9,736 bases of DNA from CANLDA01 sp964021645 (GTDB taxonomy: Bacteria > Pseudomonadota > Alphaproteobacteria > Rhodobacterales > Rhodobacteraceae), in the NCBI GenBank assembly GCA_964021645.1, contig CAXIAD010000091.1:1-9736 (forward strand), given 5' to 3'. This document shows, in pieces, positions 1-5,635 of this stretch. The translations under genes and the position numbers were made by a program. Under the pieces are notes generated by a model. It did not search any database and was not told the origin of the DNA. It worked only from the letters and a program-made list of their open reading frames with translations. Position 1 is the first letter of the stretch; every line of letters begins with the position of its first letter.

Positions 1-53
1 GCGTCCGTCTGGGGGACGGAAGGTCGCAGGTTCGAGTCCTGCTAGCCCGACCA
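1..53 (+). tRNA. tRNA-Pro (anticodon GGG), 5' end cut off by the window
   Basis: This is the 3' two-thirds of a tRNA. The anticodon stem TCCGT/ACGGA (4-8 with 16-20) encloses the 7-base loop CTGGGGG (9-15), which puts anticodon GGG at 11-13 and reads proline codon CCC (and CCU by wobble). A 5-base variable loop (21-25) is followed by a perfect T arm, GCAGG/CCTGC, around the loop TTCGAGT (26-42). The 3' acceptor strand TAGCCCG, discriminator A and genomically encoded CCA end at 53. The 5' acceptor strand and most of the D arm lie outside the window, so folding of the whole molecule cannot be checked. A strong terminator follows 14 bases downstream. Confidence 0.95.
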
Positions 54-67
54 AACTAAAAAACCCC

Positions 68-110
68 ATACAAAAACGCCTAGGTGACTTCTCACCTGGG
101 CGTTTTGTAT
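68..110 (+). terminator. Intrinsic terminator after tRNA-Pro
   Basis: A near-perfect hairpin. The left arm (68-87) pairs with the right arm (92-110) around the 4-base loop CTTC, with one G-T wobble (81/98) and one bulged A. The GC-rich core (77-87 with 92-102) is followed by TTTT at 103-106, the standard layout of a Rho-independent terminator. It fits the end of the tRNA transcript. It is unusual in ending only 16 bases before the ATG of the next gene. Confidence 0.85.
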
Positions 111-113
111 AAC
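84..113 (+). promoter_or_regulatory. Possible dcd promoter embedded in the tRNA terminator
   Basis: TATAAC at 108-113 matches five of six bases of the -10 consensus. GTGACT at 84-89 matches four of six of the -35 consensus, with an 18-base spacer. Both lie inside the terminator hairpin. If used, transcription would start near 119-121, inside or just past the ribosome-binding site GGGAGA (115-120), and would give an almost leaderless dcd message. This is a pattern match only. Read-through from the tRNA promoter is an equally good explanation for dcd expression. Confidence 0.25.
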
Positions 114-126
114 CGGGAGACGAAAC

Positions 127-1203
127 ATGACCGGTGTATTGCCAAGCCAAGCCATTGAGCAGATGATCCATACGGGTCAAATTACCGCTGAACCCGGTGT
201 GATACCTGCACAAATTCAACCTGCTAGCCTTGATTTACGCCTTGGGACTGTTGCCTACCGCGTGCGCGCCTCCTTTCTTTCTGGTGCCGGGCGCAGTGTG
301 GTTGACCGCCTCTCAGAATTCGAAATGCACCGCATTGATCTGTCCGGCGGGGCCGTGCTTGAAAAGGGATGCGTCTATGTCGTCCCTCTGATGGAGGGCT
401 TGGCCTTGCCAGCCGGGGTACAGGCCGTGGCCAATGCCAAAAGCTCTACCGGGCGCCTTGATCTGCTGACACGCACCATCACGGACGAAGGCGTCGAATT
501 CGACCGCATTCCCCAAGGGTATCACGGACCGCTTTATGCCGAAATTTGCCCGCGCTCCTTCTCGGTATTGGTACGTCCCGGCATGCGCCTGAACCAAATT
601 CGGTTCCGCGCCGGCCAAAGCATTCTCTCCGACAGTGATCTGGCCACATTGCACCAAGACAGCCCTTTGGTGGACAGTGATGCCGTCATTGATGATGGTC
701 TTGGATTTTCCGTCGATCTGCGCCCTGCATCAGGCAATCTGGTGGGATTTCGCGCAAAACCTCATACAGGCGTGATCGATCTCGACCTCATAGACCACTA
801 TGACCCCCGCGAGTATTGGGAAGATGTACGCAGTGAAAATGGCCAAATCATTCTTGATCCCGGCGCATTCTACATTCTTGTGAGCCGCGAAGCCGTGCAA
901 ATCCCCCCCGCCTATGCTGCTGAAATGGCACCCTATCTTGCCATGGTAGGTGAGTTTCGCGTGCATTATGCGGGTTTTTTCGATCCCGGTTTTGGCCATC
1001 ATGCGGCAGGTGGCTCAGGCTCTCGCGGTGTGCTCGAAGTGCGCTGTCACGAGGCCCCATTTGTACTAGAACACGGTCAGGTCGTCGGACGTCTGGTTTA
1101 TGAGCGTATGTCAGAGATTCCGGATCAATTGTATGGCTTGGGCATTGCTTCCAACTACCAAGGCCAAGGGCTGAAACTCTCCAAGCATTTCAAGTCGGTA
1201 TAG
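127..1203 (+). CDS. dcd: dCTP deaminase, long two-domain alphaproteobacterial form
   Basis: Predicted 2'-deoxycytidine 5'-triphosphate deaminase, which converts dCTP to dUTP plus ammonia in the cytosol and so supplies the dUTP to dTTP route. At 358 residues it is nearly twice the roughly 190 of the E. coli enzyme, and an internal duplication of the dCTP deaminase/dUTPase beta-barrel fold is visible. The N-terminal half has SLDLRLG (34-40), AKSSTGR (104-110), the acidic motif LYAEICP (136-142, candidate catalytic E139) and RPGMRLNQIRF (150-160). The C-terminal half repeats the pattern with SVDLRP (195-200), GFFDPGFG (283-290), GVLEVRCHE (301-309) and HGQVVGRLVYE (316-326). The Ser-Ser-x-Gly-Arg signature is present only in the first half. 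The start is ATG with GGGAGA six bases upstream. The gene sits immediately after the tRNA terminator and converges on the lrp-like gene with no gap. Confidence 0.9.
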   Translation: MTGVLPSQAIEQMIHTGQITAEPGVIPAQIQPASLDLRLGTVAYRVRASFLSGAGRSVVDRLSEFEMHRIDLSGGAVLEKGCVYVVPLMEGLALPAGVQAVANAKSSTGRLDLLTRTITDEGVEFDRIPQGYHGPLYAEICPRSFSVLVRPGMRLNQIRFRAGQSILSDSDLATLHQDSPLVDSDAVIDDGLGFSVDLRPASGNLVGFRAKPHTGVIDLDLIDHYDPREYWEDVRSENGQIILDPGAFYILVSREAVQIPPAYAAEMAPYLAMVGEFRVHYAGFFDPGFGHHAAGGSGSRGVLEVRCHEAPFVLEHGQVVGRLVYERMSEIPDQLYGLGIASNYQGQGLKLSKHFKSV

Positions 1204-1734
1204 CTATTCAAAATGCTTTCCGACGGAAAGTTCTGGCGTCGTGCCCGCCTGAACTCCGCGTTCCAGATGCGTCGACAGGACCACATAGGTTTTGCTGCTT
1301 TTCAGTCCGGCGATGTCGTATAGGCGCCACAAAAAACCTTCCATGGCTTCCGGGCGATCCATCCGTATTTTGATGATCAGACCTGTGTCTCCGGTGACGG
1401 TGTGCACTTCCTCGACTTCTGGCAGGGCAGTCAAAATGTCCAACCCGCTGAAATCCACTTTTCCGCTTGATTCAATATGCACAAAAGCCAGAAAATCCTT
1501 GCCCAAAGACGGGCCATTCAATTGGGCACTTGTGCGCTTGATCACCCCACTGGCCCGCAACCGCTTTACACGTTCATGCACCGCAGGGGCCGATAGGCCA
1601 ACCTCCAGCCCCAACTCCGCATAGCTACGCGTCGCATCAAGGGTTAAAGCCCCTAGAATCTTGCGATCCAGCCCATCCAAGCTACGCGCCTGTGGCTTGG
1701 CTTGCGCAAGCTGATCCTTGTCGATTGGCGGCAT
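1204..1734 (-). CDS. Lrp/AsnC family transcriptional regulator
   Basis: A 176-residue DNA-binding regulator of the leucine-responsive family. An N-terminal winged helix-turn-helix (about 19-68) starts with the typical LDGLDRKIL and continues through LGLEVGLSAPAVHERVKRL. It is followed by an alpha/beta RAM (effector-binding and oligomerisation) domain at about 80-155 containing VTGDTGLIIKI (113-123), the family's V-T-G-x-x-x-L-L-like motif. Such proteins usually form dimers to octamers that sense amino acids and often repress their own gene. The ligand cannot be read from the sequence. About 18 residues precede the core, within the normal range, and the start codon is ATG with a weak GGGACAG upstream. 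Its stop codon abuts the dcd stop. The 104-base gap upstream contains an inverted repeat and a weak promoter match, so it may be transcribed independently. Confidence 0.9.
   Translation of the reverse strand: MPPIDKDQLAQAKPQARSLDGLDRKILGALTLDATRSYAELGLEVGLSAPAVHERVKRLRASGVIKRTSAQLNGPSLGKDFLAFVHIESSGKVDFSGLDILTALPEVEEVHTVTGDTGLIIKIRMDRPEAMEGFLWRLYDIAGLKSSKTYVVLSTHLERGVQAGTTPELSVGKHFE
1216..1230. terminator. Small hairpin at the convergent dcd/lrp ends
   Basis: CTTTCCGACGGAAAG is a perfect inverted repeat (7-base arms, one central base) inside the last codons of the lrp-like gene and 12 bases past the dcd stop. As RNA it forms a 6-bp stem with a 3-base loop on either strand. On the minus strand it is followed by CATTTTG. 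No true U-tract follows on the plus strand. It is a candidate weak bidirectional terminator for two genes with no intergenic space; it is short and could be chance. Confidence 0.35.
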
Positions 1735-1767
1735 AGTGGCTGTCCCGAGCGTTATCCGAATTCACGC

Positions 1768-1796
1768 ACTATGCCCAAGTTTATCCACCGCAACAA
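1768..1796 (-). promoter_or_regulatory. Weak candidate promoter for the lrp-like gene
   Basis: On the minus strand TTGTTG (complement of 1791-1796) is followed after 17 bases by CATAGT (complement of 1768-1773), a three-of-six and a four-of-six match to the sigma-70 consensus. The -35 half overlaps one arm of the inverted repeat CAACA (1791-1795) / TGTTG (1808-1812). This could allow autoregulation, but it is weak evidence. Confidence 0.25.
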
Positions 1797-1838
1797 TCTC
1801 AGAAAACTGTTGGGTACAAAGGCATGTGCCCTCACGTC

Positions 1839-2045
1839 TTAAAACCGCCCGACACGGCGCATCATACGCATCGCACCCTTGGCAAGTTTCGCATTCTGCC
1901 CGTTGCTTTGCTTTTGCTCAGCCGACATTTGCTCATTTGACCCGTTGCGCTTGGACACGGCATTGATGCCTGCGTCCATGCCCTTGTTAACCAATTTGTT
2001 AACAAACATCCGCATGACCATATTGATAAGTTGATTAGCGTTCAT
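1839..2045 (-). CDS. Small basic protein of unknown function, 68 aa
   Basis: I do not recognise a named family. The product begins MNANQLINMVMRMFVNKLVN (1-20), a methionine-rich, probably amphipathic helix, has a polar Ser/Asn/Gln-rich middle (about 31-52), and ends in a basic Met/Arg-rich segment, GAMRMMRRVGRF (57-68). The net charge is clearly positive. There is no cleavable signal peptide, cysteine pair or complete transmembrane span. Support for a real gene comes from ATG preceded by GGGAG at 6 bases spacing, the lack of any competing gene here, and placement between scpB and the lrp-like gene on the same strand. It follows scpB by 75 bases and may be co-transcribed or have its own promoter. 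Its sequence suggests RNA, DNA or membrane-surface binding, but that is inference only. It is not TatA, which lacks this composition. Confidence 0.7.
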   Translation of the reverse strand: MNANQLINMVMRMFVNKLVNKGMDAGINAVSKRNGSNEQMSAEQKQSNGQNAKLAKGAMRMMRRVGRF

Positions 2046-2072
2046 TTTATGCTCCCAGCACTGCTCAACAGT

Positions 2073-2099
2073 AACATAAGCCCAAATTGTGTAAATTTC
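2073..2099 (-). promoter_or_regulatory. Weak candidate promoter for the 68-aa gene
   Basis: In the 75-base gap after scpB the minus strand reads TTTACA, about 16 bases, then TACTGT. The -35 match is good (five of six) and the -10 match poor (three of six). The surrounding stretch is AT-rich relative to its neighbours. No intrinsic terminator is seen between scpB and the small gene, so read-through is equally possible. Confidence 0.2.
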
Positions 2100-2120
2100 A
2101 GGGCAGCAGGCAAATCAGTT

Positions 2121-2807
2121 CTAATCCTCAAATAATTCGGACTGCCCCTCGTGCGTTTCCGCATCCCCATCATCCTCACGATCCCCTAGTTTTGGCATCG
2201 CTCCCGGCGCTAGACGGTTCTCAAGCAAACCTGCCGCGCGCAGTTCCTTAAGGCCGGGCAAATCACGCGGATTTTCTAAACCAAAGTGATCAAGAAACCC
2301 CTGTGTCACAACAAATGTAATCGGGCGTCCGGGTGTCATTTTGCGCCGACCAAAGCGAATCCATTCCATTTCCAGCAATTGATCAACCGTGCCGCGGCTC
2401 ACACTTACCCCCCGCACTTCCTCAATCTCGGCGCGTGTAACGGGTTGATGATACGCAATAATTGCCAGCGTTTCGATCGCTGCACGTGACAGCTTGCGGG
2501 TCTCGATCATTTCCTTTTGCATCAAGAACGCCAGATCAGGGGCCGTGCGCACAGCCCATGCATCCCCGACACGAACAACCCGTACACCACGCCCTTCGTA
2601 ACGCTTGCGCAAATGCGCCAGCGCCTCTGCTGCATCACAGCCATGAGGCATCCGGGCATTCATTTCCTTGACCGTCACAGGCTCTGCCGTGGCAAATAAA
2701 ATGGCCTCGACCATGCGCTCCTGTTCGGCAATCATCGGCGCATCAAACAGGCTTTCTTCAGTGCCCTCATCGTTCGATTGATCTGTAGTCTGCGAAACGT
2801 CAGTCAT
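2121..2807 (-). CDS. scpB: Segregation and condensation protein B
   Basis: ScpB (228 residues) is the winged-helix dimer that binds ScpA and, with SMC, forms the bacterial condensin that organises and segregates the replicated chromosome on the nucleoid. Two winged-helix domains are visible: about 28-98, with MVEAILFATAEPVT (32-45), and about 104-178. The second holds the strongest family signature, KLSRAAIETLAIIAYHQPVT (105-124), then RGVSVSRGTVDQLLE (132-146) and GRPITFVVTQGFLDHFGL (160-177). A short acidic tail (about 209-228) follows, as is common in alphaproteobacteria. The ATG lies inside the end of scpA, with an 8-base overlap ATGACTGA, which points to translational coupling. It is the last gene of the argS-SPOR-nagZ-scpA-scpB run. 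No intrinsic terminator is seen after it. Confidence 0.95.
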   Translation of the reverse strand: MTDVSQTTDQSNDEGTEESLFDAPMIAEQERMVEAILFATAEPVTVKEMNARMPHGCDAAEALAHLRKRYEGRGVRVVRVGDAWAVRTAPDLAFLMQKEMIETRKLSRAAIETLAIIAYHQPVTRAEIEEVRGVSVSRGTVDQLLEMEWIRFGRRKMTPGRPITFVVTQGFLDHFGLENPRDLPGLKELRAAGLLENRLAPGAMPKLGDREDDGDAETHEGQSELFED

Positions 2808-3597
2808 GGCGCTCTTCTTTTTTCCGAAGCTGTATGGGGGCGAACATCTCGCTTTGGCGCAGCTCTATTTTGCCTTCTTTTGCCAGTTCAAGAGAGGCCG
2901 CAAATGTGGAGGCCGTGGCAGAGCGCCTCTTTTGCGGATCTCTATCCCAACCCACTGGTAAATAACTGGAAATATCGGTCCAGACACCTGCATAGCCAAT
3001 TAATCCCCGCATGCGTTCCAGCGCTTGCTCCATCGTGAAAACTGAATCCCGGTCCAAAATGAACGGTCTGAAATCATCCTTAGTACGCAGGCGCGCATAG
3101 CCCTGCATCAGATCAAGCAGCGTCGCAGTATAGGTGATGCGGCTCACGCGTTCGACGTTTTCTGAAACCCCGCGTGCGAAAAAATCCCGCCCCAACCGGT
3201 CGCGGGCCATCAATTTGGCCGCCGCATCCCGCATCGCCTGCAAGCGTTCCAACTGAAATGCCAAATGCGCGGCCAATTCTTCGCCCGAAGGCCCCTCTTC
3301 AGTCGGGTCAGGCGGCAGCAATAGGCGCGATTTCAAAAAGGCCAGCCATGCAGCCATCACCAAATAATCCGCCGCAAGTTCAATGCGCAGCTGCTTGGCC
3401 TTTTCTACAAAGGACAAATATTGTTTGGCCAGCTCCAAAATAGAGATTTTGCGCAGGTCCACTTTTAGGGTGCGCGATAGGGTCAACAGCAAATCAAGCG
3501 GGCCTTCGAACCCGTCGACATCAACAATCAGCGCCTCGGCCGCAAGCCGATCCGCCACATCTTGACTAACTTGCCCTGCAATCGTTTCTTCAGCCAT
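2800..3597 (-). CDS. scpA: Segregation and condensation protein A (kleisin)
   Basis: ScpA (265 residues) is the kleisin subunit that bridges the SMC heads and binds ScpB in the condensin complex. The N-terminal SMC-neck-binding region carries the hallmark FEGPLDLLL (30-38) and YLVMAAWLAFLKSRLLLP (78-95). The middle (about 100-180) is helical and charged, matching the ScpB-binding linker. The C-terminal winged helix (about 222-259), with TFAASLELAKEGKIELRQ, is the SMC-cap-binding part. Length is normal for the family. The chosen ATG overlaps the end of nagZ by 8 bases (ATGGCTGA), and the scpB start overlaps its own end by 8 bases, so nagZ, scpA and scpB are probably made in a coupled fashion from one message. 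Confidence 0.95.
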   Translation of the reverse strand: MAEETIAGQVSQDVADRLAAEALIVDVDGFEGPLDLLLTLSRTLKVDLRKISILELAKQYLSFVEKAKQLRIELAADYLVMAAWLAFLKSRLLLPPDPTEEGPSGEELAAHLAFQLERLQAMRDAAAKLMARDRLGRDFFARGVSENVERVSRITYTATLLDLMQGYARLRTKDDFRPFILDRDSVFTMEQALERMRGLIGYAGVWTDISSYLPVGWDRDPQKRRSATASTFAASLELAKEGKIELRQSEMFAPIQLRKKEERHD

Positions 3598-4594
3598 TCC
3601 CCGGTCCGCTCAACAGGCCATCAAGCTCGGCTCTGAGCGCTTCAATGTCAACAGAATTGGGTGATTTTCGCCCCGACAGCACTTTGTCGGCGCGCAACTG
3701 ACCGATTTCACCCAACATGCCGCTTGCCTCGGCCACATCCTGCATTTCGGCGAAATCGCCATTGCAGTGCAAAACCACATCGCATCCCGCCTGAATCGAG
3801 GCCGCGGATCGCTCTGCAATCGTTCCAGAAAGCGCCTGCATTGAAATGTCGTCGGTCATGATCAGCCCGTCAAAACCGATCTCAGTGCGGATCACATTCA
3901 TCATGGTTGTGGAAATCGTCGCCGGCAGCTCATCATAGGCCTCATAGACCAGATGCGCTGTCATCCCCATGCTCAGATCATTGAGCGCCTGAAAGGGGGC
4001 AAAATCCTGTTTCAACGCTGCCAAAGAGGCATCCACACGCGGTAAATCAAGATGACTGTCAGATTGCGCACGCCCATGTCCCGGAATGTGTTTTAGCACC
4101 GCAAACACGCCACCATCAGACAGCCCATCAGCAACCGCACGGCCCAGTCGCGCAACCGTTTCCGGCTCCGTGCCATAGCACCGGCTTTTCAAAAAGGCAT
4201 GGGTATTTTCACAAGCGACATCAACCAAGGGCGCGCAATTGGCATCCACGCCCAAGGCCATCATCTCAGCCGCAATCAACCGATACCGCAGATACATCGC
4301 GCGTGCGGCGTACTGCCCTGCCCGCGCAACAAATGGCAAAGGATCATCCCATTTTTGCCCAAGAGAGGCCCGCAACCGTTGAACACTGCCACCTTCTTGA
4401 TCAATCAGGATCGGGACATTGCGTCCCACAGTGGCGCGCAGATCAGCACAAAGTGCGCGCACCTGCTCTGCATCGCGAATATTGCGCGCAAATAGAATAT
4501 AGCCAAAGGGATTAGCCGCGCGAAAAAAGTCGCGCTCTTGCTCTGTTAATTCAAACCCTTTGCAGCCAAATATCGTGGCTCCAAAGCGCGTCAC
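3590..4594 (-). CDS. nagZ: Beta-N-acetylhexosaminidase NagZ (glycoside hydrolase family 3)
   Basis: NagZ removes N-acetylglucosamine from GlcNAc-1,6-anhydro-MurNAc-peptides during peptidoglycan recycling in the cytoplasm. No signal peptide is present, as expected. Counting from the GTG start at 4594, family-3 motifs are LIDQEGG (63-69, substrate binding), KHIPGHG (158-164) leading to the flexible-loop acid/base dyad Asp-Ser-His (169-171), and IMTDDISM (245-252) with the nucleophile in the Asp pair at 248-249. Length (334) is normal. The start is uncertain. An in-frame TTG at 4615 would add seven residues, but GTG at 4594 overlaps the SPOR stop as GTGA and gives the family-like N-terminus MTRFGATIFG. 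Neither start has a strong ribosome-binding site, consistent with coupling to the SPOR gene. Its end overlaps scpA by 8 bases. Confidence 0.93.
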   Translation of the reverse strand: MTRFGATIFGCKGFELTEQERDFFRAANPFGYILFARNIRDAEQVRALCADLRATVGRNVPILIDQEGGSVQRLRASLGQKWDDPLPFVARAGQYAARAMYLRYRLIAAEMMALGVDANCAPLVDVACENTHAFLKSRCYGTEPETVARLGRAVADGLSDGGVFAVLKHIPGHGRAQSDSHLDLPRVDASLAALKQDFAPFQALNDLSMGMTAHLVYEAYDELPATISTTMMNVIRTEIGFDGLIMTDDISMQALSGTIAERSAASIQAGCDVVLHCNGDFAEMQDVAEASGMLGEIGQLRADKVLSGRKSPNSVDIEALRAELDGLLSGPGNG

Positions 4595-5556
4595 CGGGTG
4601 ACCACAGGTATGCAATCCGCGTTCTCAGCTTTCAGCGCAGAACACAAACGTCGCGCATCACTTAGATCAACAAACCCCATTGCACGCAGACGATAAAACA
4701 CGCGCCCACCGCTGGTAGCCCGCTGAATAACCCTGTCTTTGTCTTTTAGATAATCGCCAAAGCGGGCATGCAATTTGCCCCACTCCGCCTTGGCAATATC
4801 TTCGCTACCATAGGCCCCGAATTGCACCAGCCGCGTTCCCGCAGGAATGGTCGCCGGATCAACGTCACGCACAGCAATTGTTGGCACAGTGACATTATCA
4901 GCCGCCAAAGACGCCAATTGAACCGTGCGTTCAAAATTCTGTGGCCGTGCCAACGGACGCAGACTGCGCTTCAACCCATGTGTGGGGCGCGCCGTTTCTG
5001 CTGTGGTCTCAGTTACAGTCACGCTGGCTTGTTGCACAACCGATGGCGCGACATCTGCCAATTGCTCTGCACCTGCCGCGATTTGCGCAGCCAACGCCTC
5101 AATTGAATCCATGTCATTGGCATTCAATGGCTCCGGCGCGATTATTGGTTCTGCTTCTGGCTCGATAACTTGGCTAAGAGACACAGGTTCCAGCTCAATC
5201 GCCTCGATCACACCAGCTGACTGATCCTCACCCTCAAGCTCAATCGGCGCAGGTGCCAACACCAGGCGATCAGCAGGCGGTGTTGCCCCGCCCGTTGCCG
5301 CAACATCATTCACCGACAATCCTTGATGAGCAGCAGGCTGCCCCCCCGGCTCGTCCGGTTGAACACGCATAGGGCCTTCTGCGGCACGTACAACGGGCAC
5401 GCCGCTCACATCTCGGACCAGAATTTTATAACCCCAGACGCCCGCACCAACGATCAGGGCCAACGACAATGCCGCCCCGGTCAAATTCGCCAACGCTCCA
5501 AAGGGTTTACCCTGCACGGATGCCATGGATGGCCCCGTCATCGGAATCTCTGCCAT
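4591..5556 (-). CDS. SPOR domain protein, single-pass inner-membrane
   Basis: A 321-residue bitopic protein. A short cytoplasmic N-terminus is followed by one transmembrane helix (about 22-46, LANLTGAALSLALIVGAGVW and on). A long Pro/Glu/Ala-rich low-complexity periplasmic linker (about 60-235) leads to a C-terminal SPOR domain (about 240-320) with RLVQFGAYGS (242-251), VFYRLRAMGF (286-295) and ENADCIPVV (311-319). SPOR domains bind peptidoglycan stripped of stem peptides, which is enriched at division sites, so the protein is likely recruited to the septum. The catalytic partner is unknown; it resembles FtsN/DedD in architecture only. The Cys pair at about 305 and 315 resembles the cysteines that form a disulphide in some SPOR domains. 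The start is ATG with AGG five bases upstream. It lies 79 bases after argS and overlaps nagZ. Confidence 0.88.
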   Translation of the reverse strand: MAEIPMTGPSMASVQGKPFGALANLTGAALSLALIVGAGVWGYKILVRDVSGVPVVRAAEGPMRVQPDEPGGQPAAHQGLSVNDVAATGGATPPADRLVLAPAPIELEGEDQSAGVIEAIELEPVSLSQVIEPEAEPIIAPEPLNANDMDSIEALAAQIAAGAEQLADVAPSVVQQASVTVTETTAETARPTHGLKRSLRPLARPQNFERTVQLASLAADNVTVPTIAVRDVDPATIPAGTRLVQFGAYGSEDIAKAEWGKLHARFGDYLKDKDRVIQRATSGGRVFYRLRAMGFVDLSDARRLCSALKAENADCIPVVTR

Positions 5557-5572
5557 TATCGCCTCGCTCGCA

Positions 5573-5593
5573 CCGGCGATACATTGTCGCCGG
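5573..5593 (-). other. Perfect 7-bp hairpin between argS and the SPOR gene
   Basis: CCGGCGA (5573-5579) and TCGCCGG (5587-5593) form a perfect 7-bp stem with a 7-base loop in the 79-base gap between argS and the SPOR gene, about 17 bases before the SPOR start. No U-tract follows on the minus strand, so it is not a standard terminator. It may act as an mRNA processing, stabilising or attenuating element. Its function is inferred only. Confidence 0.4.
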
Positions 5594-5635
5594 AGTGTTC
5601 TTGCCTAACCTCAACTCCGCGCGACGTGCAGCTTT

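Noticed and set aside
1..126. tRNA 3' end as an integration (att) site for a mobile element
   Set aside because: No integrase gene, no direct repeat of the tRNA end elsewhere in the window, and the downstream gene is a conserved housekeeping enzyme.
313..657. 114-codon minus-strand frame opposite dcd
   Set aside because: It is the shadow of a strongly supported plus-strand gene, with no ribosome-binding site or domain.
4768..5224. Overlapping plus-strand frames opposite the SPOR gene linker
   Set aside because: They arise from the low-complexity, GC-biased linker codons of the SPOR protein and show no independent coding evidence.
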